NCBI GenBank assembly: GCA_037013685.1
Contig: CM072899.1
Span: 496,001 to 560,000, forward strand
Reading direction: 5' to 3'
DNA: 64,000 bases
Source of the DNA: Acridotheres tristis
Taxonomy: Eukaryota > Chordata > Aves > Passeriformes > Sturnidae
Under the pieces are notes generated by a model, which saw only the letters and a list, made by a program, of their open reading frames with translations, did no database searches and had not been told where the DNA came from. The position numbers were made by a program, and so were the translations under genes. Each line of letters starts with the position of its first letter. Within the stretch, counting starts at the first letter, position 1. Below are positions 1 through 11,800 of this stretch, piece after piece.

Positions 1-1302
1 CAGGATGTGTGGTGTGAAGTGCTGTTTCTGTTCTTAAACTGGACAGAATGGCGACACACCATTATATCTGTTCTCACTCTTGATGTGTGGGGAGTTTGGC
101 CTGAGGCTCAGCTGAAGTTTGCAGTAAACACTGTTGGCATTGCTGTGGTTGGGTTTTGGTTCCCGTGTCCCAGGAGCAGGGCTGTGGAAGGGAGCTGGGT
201 GCTCTGCTTCACCCTAAACACTTGTTGTTCCCTGCTGCCTCCTCACCAGCCAGGCTGCCTTTCATTTGTGAAGGGAAATTCACTGTCAGGAACTCCTGTG
301 CTTTGGAATATCAGAGTAGATGACAAAGGCCACTGCTTGGCCACCGTCCTGTGCAGGGAAGGAGAGGGAAGGGGACTGGGAGGAGCAGCATGTGGCATCT
401 GCTGCTGTGCCTCTCGGTGGCAGAGCTTTGCTACCTTGTTCTTGTGCTTGCTAAGCTTAGTACGAATCTTTTCACGGCTTCATTGTCACCGTATCAGCTG
501 TGATATTTGTTCTTGGACAGCGAGGAGCTGTTCTCATCTTTCTTTGCCCTTTGCATTAAATGAGGGGCTTCTCCAGGGCAGGGGTTTCCCAGGAGAGAAG
601 TCACTGGGTTCAAGATACAATTTCTTACACTTTCAGTTCCCTTCTGAGTAGCTGCAGATGAAGATGTTGCCTCGCAGCCCAGCAAGTGGCAGTGTGGGGG
701 CTTGGTGTGGCTACCAGGGCAGTGGGGCTGTGCATGTGAAGGGCTGCTGGGGGTACAGACACACATGGAAAAAACCTGAAAATCGCCAGTGCCACGGGGT
801 TAGTTTTCATACTGGAGGGAAGTGTTTTCCTTTCTGTTTTTTTGGGTTTTGTTTTCTTTTTAACTGGGAAGTCTTGTTTCAGATAAAAGGCTTGTCTTGT
901 TCTTTGTTTTTCCAGGAGCCATATCTCTTGTCTTTGTCTAGGCAGTGATGTTACTGCTCACACGGCAGGAAGCAGAGGGGAAGCTTGCTGGCTTGCTTTG
1001 GGCTGTTTGCTGTCGCTGCAGGTCCCCCTGGCTGCTCCCCAGGGGTGGATGCAGGGTGGATGCAGCCCTGCGTTCCTGTCTGGGTGCTGCAGGCTGTGCT
1101 CCCTGCAGCTGCTCGGCTGTTCCAGCTCAGCAGTGTCCCAGTGCCACCTGGCAGAGCCTGTCCTGGCTGCAGCTCACGAGGAAAAGGTGCATGGGCCTCT
1201 GGAGCCCATTCCTGTGTCCCCTGCTGCTGCTCCCAGCCCTGTTGGCATTGGCAGCTTGCTGTGTAGGGAGAGCAGTGCCAGGGGTGCCAGCAGCAGGAGC
1301 AT

Positions 1303-1808
1303 CCCATGGGCACGTGTGGGCTCCCAAAACTGCCCTGCCAGTGTCCCATGGGCACACCTGGCCTCCCAAAACTGCCCTGCCAGTGTCCCATGGGCACGTG
1401 TGGCCTCCCAAAACTGCCCTGCCAGTGTCCCATGGGCACGTGTGGGCTCCCAAAACTGCCCTGCCAGTGTCCCATGGGCACACCTGGCCTCCCAAAACTG
1501 CCCTGCCAGTGTCCCATGGGCACGTGTGGGCTCCCAAAACTGCCCTGCCAGTGTCCCATGGGCACGTGTGGGCTCCCAAAACTGCCCTGCCAGTGTCCCA
1601 TGGGCACACCTGGCCTCCCAAAACTGCCCTGCCAGTGTCCCATGGGCACGTGTGGCCTCCCAAAACTGCCCTGCCAGTGTCCCATGGGCACGTGTGGGCT
1701 CCCAAAACTGCCCTGCCAGTGTCCCATGGGCACGTGTGGGCTCCCAAAACTGCCCTGCCAGTGTCCCATGGGCACGTGTGGCCTCCCAAAACTGCCCTGC
1801 CACCGTCC
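1303..1808 (+). repeat. 42-bp minisatellite, 12 units
   Basis: Twelve head-to-tail 42-bp units, each containing CTCCCAAAACTGCCCTGCCA. Nine units carry CACGTG and three (units 2, 5 and 8) carry CACCTG at the same place; a second site (G or C after GTGTGG) splits the nine. Because 42 is a multiple of three, several frames stay open, but these are not genes. Confidence 0.95.
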
Positions 1809-2697
1809 CCTGCCTGCAGGGACTGAGCCTGGCTCCTTGGGACCACACACAGGCTCTGGCCACTCTTGGGGCTGTGCTGGCACCACCTGCCCGTGGTTGG
1901 GGTTTTCCTGGTGGGACAGCTGGAATGAAACATCCATTTTACAGCAGATCCAGGCTTGAGGTGCATTAGTTCTGTGTGTGAGAGAGCTCTCCCAGAGGAA
2001 ATGGTGTGTGCTGGTGAAATGGGGATGACAAAGCACTGGAAAATATATCCAAGGTATGTCTGTTATGAACAGGGCTGGACTCCTAGGGAAGGCAGCATAA
2101 AAGGGGGCACAAAAACAATTGAGGCTCAAATGGCCTCGTTAGTGTATTCTGTATTTGTGTAAGAACTGGATCCTCCCTGAGTCCAGCTTGCTGTGCTATA
2201 TTTGCAATGAACTATTGGGTCTAATCCCAGTTGTGAGAGAAGAATGGCTTTTGTTGCCAAGCATATTTTCTCACTTGTCACAAATCAGTGGGGTGAAGCA
2301 TATGTTAGAGGAGTGGCTGTCTCAGGCTGCCCGCGGGAGCATCCGTGACAGCACTGTTCTCCTGGATGGATAATTCGGATAATTCAGATAATTCAGCATG
2401 GTGGAGCAGCCCCCCTGGCCCAGCTGGGGGGTGGTGGGCTGCACCCCGGGCTCTGGGCTTGGCAGCAGGGCTTTGTCCTGCACCTTTGATCCCAGCCCGT
2501 TGCTAGAGAAACCTCTGCCTTTGTCTGTCCCTGTCTGAGCAGCCAGAGCTGGCTCTGGCCTGGCTGGGGAGGGGGTGTTGTGCCAAAACCCACATTTCCT
2601 GCAGCAGGACATGCTGTTTGCAGGGGCCAGCCCCGGTCTGCAGCTGCTGGGCACGGCTGGGCAGGGCTCCCAGCCGGCTCTGCTGGCAGGGCAGCAC

Positions 2698-2872
2698 CAA
2701 TGCCCACGGCTCCAGCTTCCCCAAATCCCCACGGCTCCCCCCAATCCCCGGGGCTCCAGATTCCCCAAATCCCCACGGCTCCAGATTCCCCAAATCCCCA
2801 CGGCTCCAGCTCCCCCAAATCCCCATGGCTCCCCCAAATCCCCACGGCTCCCCCCAGTGCCCACGGCTCCAG
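2698..2872 (+). repeat. About 25-bp GC-rich tandem repeat
   Basis: Seven imperfect copies of CCCCAAATCCCCACGGCTCC with short spacers (CAGATT, CCC). Copy lengths vary. Confidence 0.8.
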
Positions 2873-3891
2873 GCTGGAGCACGCTTGGCTCTCCTGGAGC
2901 TCTTCCCTCGGCTCTCCTCTCCTGTGTCAGTTTAGGCTGCAGCCTTTGCAAGTCTTAACTGTGCAGGGTTTTCCTCTGCCTGCTTTTCCCCAGTGTTTGC
3001 CTGTGTAGAACTGGGTTTGTTTAATGATCCATCCTGAACTTCACGTGTTGCTGTCCATGAACTCTGCAGGATATCCTGCTGGGGCTGGCTTCCATGGGGG
3101 CTGATGCCAGTTGAGGAACCCAAGGTGAAGTTTTGGGGTTGGCTGCTGAAGAGAGGACTATCTGAAGTGGAAAACGTAATTGGCAGTTGGTTGAAGGTTG
3201 GGATTCCAGGCCTGTGAATCCCCCACAATGGACAGGAGGGATGCAGCACGGCTGCAGGCAGGGCAGGAGCTGTCCTGGGACCCTTGGAGCACTGAGCCAT
3301 GTCCTCCTCTCTGCTGCCACGTCTGTCTTGGCACTGACGGTGCCAGCAGCTTTTCATTCTGTGCTCTACACAAACCTTTCCCATTTAGCATGCAGCAGCA
3401 GCCCTGGGGTCAGAGCCCATGTGCACTGTTGGTGTGATGCCTTGTCTCTGGGTGGCTTTAGGGTCACAGCTGGCAGCTCCCTGTGCCCACACAGCCTGTC
3501 CTTTGCCTCTCCGTGCTGGGCTCGCACTGACCTGGCTGAACTCCTGCAAGGAAACTTAGAAGTGTCAAATCAACATGTTACAGGCATAGGAAAAACAAAG
3601 AAATTCTGTTGGCAAAGGTCAAAGTGTGCCAGGGACAGAGAGAGCTGGACTCCAGCAAACTGGGAACAGAGAGAACGAAGACTGAGGCTCTGATAGCAGT
3701 TGTTGTGCGACCTCATTTGCAATTTAGTTTCCTTTGCTGCATTCTTTTAGCAGAGGACTTAACATTTAAAGGTATCTGCATTCCCTGTAGAGTGGGATTG
3801 TCCTTCCTTTTGGAGTTTCTACAGCTTGCTGTGAGTGAGAGCTGATGTCTGCATGTGTGTGTGCAGCAGATGCCCAGAGTCCCAGGGAAAG

Positions 3892-4609
3892 CCCTGTGCC
3901 CGGGCCTCCCTGTGCCCGGGCATCCCTGTGCCGGGCCTCCCTGTGCCCGGCCTCCCTGTGCCGGGCATCCCTGTGTTCATCATCCCTGTGTTCATCATCC
4001 CTGTGTTCAGCATCCCTGTGCCCGGGCATCCCTGTGCCGGGCCTCCCTGTGCCCGGGCCTCCCTGTGCCGGGCATCCCTGTGCCCGGCCTCCCTGTGTTC
4101 ATCATCCCTGTGCCCGGGCCTCCCTGTGCCCGGGCCTCCCTGTGCCCGGGCCTCCCTGTGCCCGGGCCTCCCTGTGCCCGGGCCTCCCTGTGCCCGGCCT
4201 CCCTGTGCCCGGCATCCCTGTGCCCGGGCATCCCTGTGCCCGGCATCCCTGTGCCCGGCCTCCCTGTGCCCGGCCTCCCTGTGCCCGGGCATCCCTGTGC
4301 CCGGCCTCCCTGTGCCCGGCCTCCCTGTGCCCGGCCTCCCTGTGCCCGGCCTCCCTGTGCCCGGCCTCCCTGTGCCCGGCCTCCCTGTGCCCGGCCTCCC
4401 TGTGCCCGGCCTCCCTGTGCCCAGCCTCCCTGTGCCCGGCCTCCCTGTGCCCGGCCTCCCTGTGCCCGGCCTCCCTGTGCCCGGCCTCCCTGTGCCCGGC
4501 CTCCCTGTGCCCAGCCTCCCTGTGCCCGGCCTCCCTGTGCCCGGCCTCCCTGTGTTCATCATCCCTGTGTTCAGCATCCCTGTGCCCGGCCTCCCTGTGC
4601 CCAGCATCC
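3892..4609 (+). repeat. 15-bp minisatellite, about 48 units
   Basis: The unit is CCTCCCTGTGCCCGG. The first 300 bases mix 14- to 17-bp variants and CATCCCTGTGTTCAT forms; 4260-4550 is nearly pure 15-mer. The TTCAT/TTCAG variants occur at both ends (3975-4015 and 4553-4578). Confidence 0.95.
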
Positions 4610-5608
4610 TGCTCTGCCTCAGTCTCCCTCCTCTGCCGGGGGCCTTGGCTTCTCACCAGCCTCAGGTGAGCAAAATGAAGAAAACAGCTGCTTACAAACC
4701 TTAGGGAAAGGCAGAGGACATCTCTGTGCTGTTTATACATATTGATGTATATGTTTATGTATATTGGTTATTCAGCTGTCAGGAGCATTAAAGAGGCTGT
4801 TTCTGAAATGGCCACGAGTGCTGTGGCTGGTCTGGGCACTGTCCCGAGGGGAGGAAGGTGAAGGGTCTCCAGGTGAGCACATGCTGCCTCACCTCTGCAG
4901 GGGCTGTGTGGTCCTGGGAGCTCTGGGCTGCTCTCCCCATCCCCGAGGGCTCTGGGAACAGGGAAGCAGCTCATGGACCTGTCCCATCAGCTGAGCCCTC
5001 CACCCAGCTCCTCTGATCCTCAGATGTGTCTCTCCCTGTGTCTGAAGGTCCTTAGGGGAAAGCAAATAAACCGGGAACAGATGAAACCTTTGGTGTTTTT
5101 GAGCTGGGATTTGGAGGGTGTGAAAGACTTTTTAAGCCTTTGAGCCAAAGCTGGGTTGGATTTGTTGGTAAAGCCAGCAGTGCAGGGGGATGGGGTGAGG
5201 GAAGGGTGCATGGCAGTGCCAGCTTCCTTAGGGTCAGTGTTGGCCATCCTGGAGGTATTCACATGGACGTTTATCAAGAAATAATGCGTTAGTTTATATG
5301 AAATAGTGTGTGATTTCAGGTGGTACCAGATAGATAGAAGTATCGTTTTCTGGTTGCAAAAGGCAATTGAAAGCTCTGAGGTTGGTCTCAGTGTTGTAAG
5401 ACTGTTTTGACAAAGAATAAGGTTTAATGTGAGGCTGCTCTGCTCTGTCTTGGGAAACAGATCCTTTGGCCTCATGGAGCCCCGAGTTCACCCCAGGGCT
5501 GGGGGGGAGCTCCAGCAGAGCTGTGCTGTTTGCTCTGGACGAGGCAGGGCCTTCCTGCAGTGTGTGTAGCTGATGTGTGCTGCTGTTTGTGCTGTCCTGT
5601 CCCTGCAG

Positions 5609-5801
5609 AGATCCGCACTCAGCTGGTGGAGCAGCTGAAATGCCTGGAGCAGCAGTCGGAGTCGCGGCTGCAGCTGCTGCAGGACCTGCAGGAATTCTTC
5701 CGCAGGAAGGCTGAGATCGAGCTCGAGTACTCCCGCAGCCTGGAGAAGCTGGCTGAGCGCTTCTCCTCCAAGATCCGCAGCTCCAGAGAGCACCAGTTCA
5801 A
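5609..5801 (+). CDS. SRGAP3: SRGAP3 exon 2, start of F-BAR
   Basis: The exon starts with the last two bases of a Glu codon after a CCCTGCAG acceptor and ends at AA|GTAAGT. It encodes about residues 23-87, including [18 protein letters not shown] and the [17 protein letters not shown] helix typical of the F-BAR N terminus. A 19-bp tandem array starts 80 bases beyond its donor. Confidence 0.96.
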
Positions 5802-8800
5802 GTAAGTGCCCGTTCCCAGGGGCAGGCTGCTCTGAAACGATGGGTGGAGGTTGCTGGGAGCACTGGAGGGTGGTGTGGGGCAGCCCAGTCCATGGGGGCC
5901 AGCCCAGTCCATGGGGGCCAGCCCAGTCCATGGGGGCCAGCCCAGTCCATGGGGGACAGCCCAGTCCATAGGGGACAGCCCAGTCCATGGGGGCCAGCCC
6001 AGTCCATGGGGGCCAGCCCAGTCCATGGGGGACAGCCCAGTCCATAGGGGACAGCCCAGTCCATAGGGGCCAGCCCAGTCCATGGGGGCCAGCCCAGTCC
6101 ATGGGGGCCGGCCCAGTCCATGGGGGCTGGCCCAGTCCATAGGGGCCAGCCCAGTCCATAGGGGCCAGCCCAGTCCATAGGGGCCAGCCCAGTCCATGGG
6201 GGACAGCCCAGTCCATGGGGGACAGCCCAGTCCATATGGGACAGCCCAGTCCATAGGGGACAGCCCAGTCCATGGGGGGCAGCCCAGTCCATAGGGGCCA
6301 GCCCAGTCCATGGGGGACAGCCCAGTCCATGGGGGACAGCCCAGTCCATATGGGACAGCCCAGTCCATAGGGGACAGCCCAGTCCATGGGGGGCAGCCCA
6401 GTCCATAGGGGCCAGCCCAGTCCATGGGGGGCAGCCCAGTCCATGGGGGACAGCTCAGTCCATAGGGGACAGCCCAGTCCATGGGGGGCAGCCCAGTCCA
6501 TATGGGACAGCCCAGTCCATAGGGGACAGCCCAGTCCATGGGGGGCAGCCCAGTCCATAGGGGCAGCAGTGACCTCGTGTGTCCCATCCCTGTGTGGGGC
6601 TCACAGGAGGAACTGGATGTGCCTTTTTCCCAGATTTCCACCACAGCATCACTGACCTGTGCTGAGTGGATTTCACTTCCTGCACACTTCTTGAGCAATA
6701 CAATGAAAATAGGAACTGGGGGCTAGGAAGGAGCCAAATTTGTGGATTTTTTGAAGGCTCTTCAATTGAGCCATGATTTAATTGTGCACACAGTGGTGGG
6801 GCTGGTCTGTACTCTGGTTTCTGTGTGTAGCCCAGTCCTCAGCTATCCAGGTGCTGTGTTTCATGCAGGCTCACTGGCAGGCTCAGGCTTGGAAGCAGTT
6901 TCTGGAAATGGAGTTTACTGCACTTTATTTGCAATAAAGCATGTGTTTTTTCTGTGCTTAGCTATGTGGTGTTGGAGGGAGGCAGATCCTTAGTGGAAAT
7001 ATTGTGAAACAAAACTTTGAAGTAGGAAATATGAACTCAGTCCTGGGATTGTGTGAGAATCAAACCAGTGATGCAATTGTGAAATCCATGAATATGTAAA
7101 TATGTGTTTTTAAAAGTAGCTTACTTTCAGTTTAACCACATTTGTGAGCTTGGCTAAAACAGAAAATGTCTTAAAAAAACAGGAAGAAAAACAAACTTGG
7201 CTCAGAATTTCAGTTTGGAGGTGACTGCTCTGGGGTGAGGATGGCTTGTGCTGCTGTTCTGCTGGCAGTGACCTCGGGGCTCTCTGGAGGCCACTGGCCA
7301 CTGCTCCTGGCTGGTCCCTGTGTGTGTGCCAGGCCAGAGGTGTCTGCCTGGGCTCTGGGGGTCACCCTGGGTGCTCGTGGCCGCTGTGGGTGGTTGTGTC
7401 CCCTGTCACAGCCGGCAGGGCCGGGGCCGTGGGTCTCGCTGGGCAGAGCAGTCTGTGCCCAGAGCAGTCTGTGCCCAGAGCAGTCTGTGCCCAGAGCAGT
7501 CTGTGCCCAGAGCAGTCTGTGCCCAGAGCAGTCTGTGCCCTGTGTGCCCTGGGGATCTGTGCCCTGTGTGATCTGTGCCCAGAGCAGTCTGTGCCCAGAG
7601 CAGTCTGTGCCCAGAGCAGTCTGTGCCCTGTGTGCCCTGGGGATCTGTGCCCTGTGCCCAGAGCAGTCTGTGCCCGGAGCAGTCTGTGCCCTGTGTGCCC
7701 TGGGGATCTGTGCCCTGTGCCCAGAGCAGTCTGTGCCCAGAGCAATCTGTGCCCAGAGCAGTCTGTGCCCAGAGCAATCTGTGCCCAGAGCAGTCTGTGC
7801 CCAGAACAATCTGTGCCCTGGGGATGTGTGCCCTGTGCCCAGCAGGGGCTGTTCCTGGCCCAGGCTGTGCCCTGTGCCCAGCAGGGGCTGTTCCTGGCCC
7901 AGGCTGTGCCCTGTGCCCAGCAGGGGCTGTTCCTGGCCCAGGCTGTGCCCCAGGGCCATGTGGCAGCACTGGCACCCGGTGCTGGTCCTGGCTGCTCTCC
8001 TTGCAGCTCCTCAGCCCGAGCTCTCCTCCTTTGCTCCCTGGGCCCCCGTGTTTGTCCCTGTCCCTTCTTCCAGTGCTCTCTGTGACAGTCTGTGAGCTGG
8101 AGCTGTGCCCTTTGTTCCAGATGAAACTCTTGTAGTTCAGTTCAGTGGCCAAAGGCTGCAGCTGCTGTTCAGTGCCTGTCACAGAGCCTGGGCTTTGCCT
8201 GCTTGCTGCCCTTCTCCTCCCCAGCCCCAGGCTCTTCACAGTCTGTTTCTTCCTCTAAACCCTGGTGATTTTTTTCCTGTTTCAGCTGCAAGAGCAGTGA
8301 TTTTTGCTGTTACATTACTAAATCCTATTTATTCCATATTACTAAATCCCATTTAATCTGTTTACTTGGTCTCTCCAGTGTGAGGCTTTACTGCTGCCTT
8401 TGCCAAGCTCTGCTGCTGAGTTGCTGTTCAGATCCTCTCTGTCCTTTTGGCATCTGACTGTTGTGTGTTGGTTGTGTGCTGCTGGATGCTGCAGTGTGCA
8501 CCAGGGAGTTGAAGGGGTTGGCCAGTAAGGAGCCCTGGTGCAGAGATGGAGCCCACAAAGGTTCAGGGGGTGTCTGACCTCACCCATTAGCTCACAGCAG
8601 TATTAGTATTAGTATTTCTGCAGTTCTAGAAGCTGCTGCTGTGCAGTGTCCCCAGGTGACAAGTGGCTCTCCCCTGTTCTGAAAGAACTGGGCACGAGTG
8701 CTGGTGCTGATCGGGTCAGCTGGGTCCTCACTGTCCATTCCACATCCAGACACTCCCTTAATTCATTTTCTTCTTCCAGACTGCTCAGTACCTGCCCTCA

Positions 8801-11800
8801 CCAGGCTCACCTGCAGCTGCCCGTGTGTGCCATTATTGTGATGAGGCTGTGACACTCAGCATTTGCAGTCCCTTCAGCTCCTTTGTCCCCGTGTAGCCAC
8901 GTGCAGCAGGCTGTGCCCAGCCCTGGCTCTGGCAATGTCTGTGCCGGCTCCAGGGCCACGACTCGTCCTGGTTTCTGTCTGTGTGTGCCCGCAGGGGTGT
9001 CTGCAGTGTCCTCGCTGTCCCCTCAGCATACCTGAGAGTGTTCATGTTGTGCACAGCCACTCTGGGGTCACGTTGGGTGCAGAGCCCTTTCGTGAGCAGT
9101 TTTTAGTGGACTGGGACCAGCACAGTGCACTGGTGGCAAAGGGCCCTTCTGCAGTGCAGTGACAGCTGCAGCCACGGTGTGAGTGGACACAATGAGCAGA
9201 ACTCTGTCCCTGTGCAGGGATGTCTCTGCTCCTGTGCCCTGTCCCAGAGCACCCCGTTTGGGAAGGGGCTGGCTGTGGCAGGGCTGTTGGTGTGCCCTGG
9301 ATGTCCCTGTGTGCCAGTGCTGGTACAGCTGCAAGCAGAGGTCACACCCCAAATCCCAGTGACTGTGCACGGGAGGGAGGGCATGTGCTGGCAGTGCTCA
9401 TTTGAAAATGTGTGCCTTTGTGACCTTTTTGGGTTCTTTTCCACAATTCTCTAGGAAAGACCAGCACCTCCTTTCCCCTGTGAACTGCTGGTACCTGGTT
9501 CTGACACAGACCCGTCGGGAGAGCCGAGACCACGCCACGCTCAACGACATCTTCATGAACAATGTCATCGTGAGGCTGTCCCAGATCAGTGAGGATGTCA
9601 TCAGGCTCTTCAAGAAGGTGACCTGGGCAGCCTTGCTTCACGGGCACCCACCCTGGAATTTCAGTCTAAAACAGAGTTGTCATAAATGTTGCAGAGCAAA
9701 TCTTGCAAGGCACTATCAGTAAAAGTCTCTCCAGGTCCTGTTTATCCTGGAATTTTTGATAAACTGAGACCTAGACCTGTCAAGTCTGGAGTGTGAGGTG
9801 GGACCTGGTGCTCAAAGTGCCAGTGCCAGAGAAGTGAGGGGTGCAAATGTGATGACTTTTCTTGGAGGGGTTCAGAGAACAGAAGAGAATAGGCTTGTTG
9901 GGTGGGACCTGCTCAAGGGCAGGATGGCAGCTGTGAGGCAGGTACAGGAAAAAGGAGTCAGTGTGGCCTCCTGAAGGGAAGAGTCATGCCCCAGAAATCC
10001 AGGGGAGGTATTTCCAGGAGCCAGAGATCGTGTCATTAGCTGGTGCAGGGAATATCATGTCATTAGCTTCACTGGAAAAGGGACTTAGCTGAAATTCTTG
10101 AATAGCTCTTAAAGAGAGGGGTTGTTTTCCAGATTAATGATTAGTTAAAAGAGAGGAAAAAAGGGAAGGAGAGTTCCAATGCAGTTCCTAATAAATTATT
10201 TGGAAAAAACCTGAATAGTAAGATGACAAAATTTGCTGATGATACAGAATTATTAATGATGACCAAATTAAAAAAGAGCATGAGAGACTTCTGAGAATCA
10301 CAGTCAGGTGGATCAGGACTGTTCATTGAGGGTGAGGAGTGTGTAAGAGCACAGAGTCCCAGCAGAGGGTGGGCTCTGTGACCTTGTTTTCATCTGGGGA
10401 CTGTAGTGAGGGAGCAGGTGAGCCACAGGCACCTGCCTCTCCAGCAGGAGAACCTTCATGATCAGGGCTTGTCTTGAAATTCCGGCCTGACTGGAGAATA
10501 AATTTCATATGATATTTTTATGGCCAGTTTCCTCTAGTTTATAGATCTGACCTAGAAATTAAACTGCACTGGCTTTGTGTTGGCTGATTTGATGTGGGAT
10601 ATCATGGCTTTTCCTGTTCTCCTGCCCTCCAGAAATGGAGATATTTGGTATATGTTGTTTAGTCCAGTTCTGTCTCAAAATGTTCCTCCCATTTGCATTT
10701 TGCTCTGAACTGTTTATTGAGATTTATATTTAAACTATCCTTCTGCTTTCCCTGCCCCTGTCTGTGGATGGTGTGTCTCGTTTGGGAACACAGGAAGAAT
10801 TCAGCCAGCTTGCAAACAAGGACATACATTCAGAGTTTTGAGTGTTCTCCTGTTGTATGTCAATCCTCAGCCAGGACAGGATGGTGAAGTATTTCATCCA
10901 TTCAGCAGAATTATTTCTTTGTGTTTGGTGTTGTTCCATCTCCCCTCATGTTTGAACTTAAATTTCACCTTCTAAGGCTCAACATTTAAATTTGATAGAA
11001 CTGGTTGCTCCTTTTTTCTCTGTCCTCCATCTCCTGCCAGGAGAGCTGCTGTGGCTCTGTCTGCAGCCTGCCAGAGCCATCACCTTTGCAGCTGTGGGCA
11101 TCTGTGATTTCACTGTGTCTGTGTTTGCTCCTTGGACTTACCTGTCCCTGGGAATAATGTTCAGCTAAAGCAGGGAAAGCACTTACTGTGTGTCAATGTT
11201 TGCCTTTCCTGTGGACAGGGAGGCTGCCACTTTTGGGCACATTCAGGTTATTTATTTTTCTCAACCTGTGGCACGCCTTGTCTGAAGGGATGTGAGGCTG
11301 CACTTGCAGCAGTGCTCAGTGGGAACCTGGGGCTGCAGTGAAGCAGGAGCATGGCCCAGCCTTGTGAGGCTGCTCAGAGGAGGGATCTTTCACTGTGCTG
11401 TCCAGTCTGGCTTGGAGTGTGGTGGGTAAAGGGCTCCAAGGCCCCCTCCAGGTCCAGGCTGTGCAGGCTGCTGGCAGATAACCCAGCTGCAGAAGGGTTA
11501 AAGCACCCACACTCGTGTTTCAGCTGCTGGGTGTGCTGCAGATTGCTCTTTGATGGTAAATCAGGGTAACGTTTTTTCCCAGAAACGTCACGTTTAATTC
11601 TTCCCATCTAGAGTTTATTAATGGCCTGTGACACGCTGTGGGGACATAAGGAACCAGGAGGTTTTGTGTTTGCTGCATTCATTATGTAAATGTAAACAAT
11701 CCCAGCAGGGAGGGCTCAGGGGTGCAGGATGAGCAGAACTAAGGAGCAATTGCTCAGCAGGTGGGAATGTGCCTGGAAAGATGTGGGGTGCTGGGCTGGG

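Larger units (their letters stand above)
1..5608 (+). other. SRGAP3 intron 1 (3' part)
   Basis: This stretch precedes exon 2. I found no exon or RNA gene in it. It holds the 42-bp array (1303-1808), a 25-bp repeat (2698-2872) and the 15-bp array (3892-4609); the rest looks like ordinary unique intron sequence. Confidence 0.8.
5802..9454 (+). other. SRGAP3 intron 2
   Basis: It contains the 19-bp array 5881-6566 and the 16/39-bp array 7444-7951. The rest (6570-7440 and 7950-9454) shows no exon; 7000-7200 is AT-rich. Confidence 0.8.

Noticed and set aside
951..2129. Overlapping open frames on both strands around the 42-bp array
   Set aside because: 42 is a multiple of three, so frames without a stop in one unit stay open for all units.
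3819..4745. Collagen-like or proline-rich repeat proteins in several frames
   Set aside because: 15-bp units give five-residue repeats in every frame on both strands; this is minisatellite, not coding.
1..5608. SRGAP3 first coding exon
   Set aside because: I searched for the MSSQTKFKKDKEI-type start and found nothing in frame; it must lie upstream of the window.
5488..6698. Minus-strand open frames of about 360 codons
   Set aside because: Product of the 19-bp array at 5881; they also run antisense across exon 2 of SRGAP3.
7210..8239. Open frames on both strands around 7.2-8.2 kb
   Set aside because: They are built from the 16-bp and 39-bp repeats.
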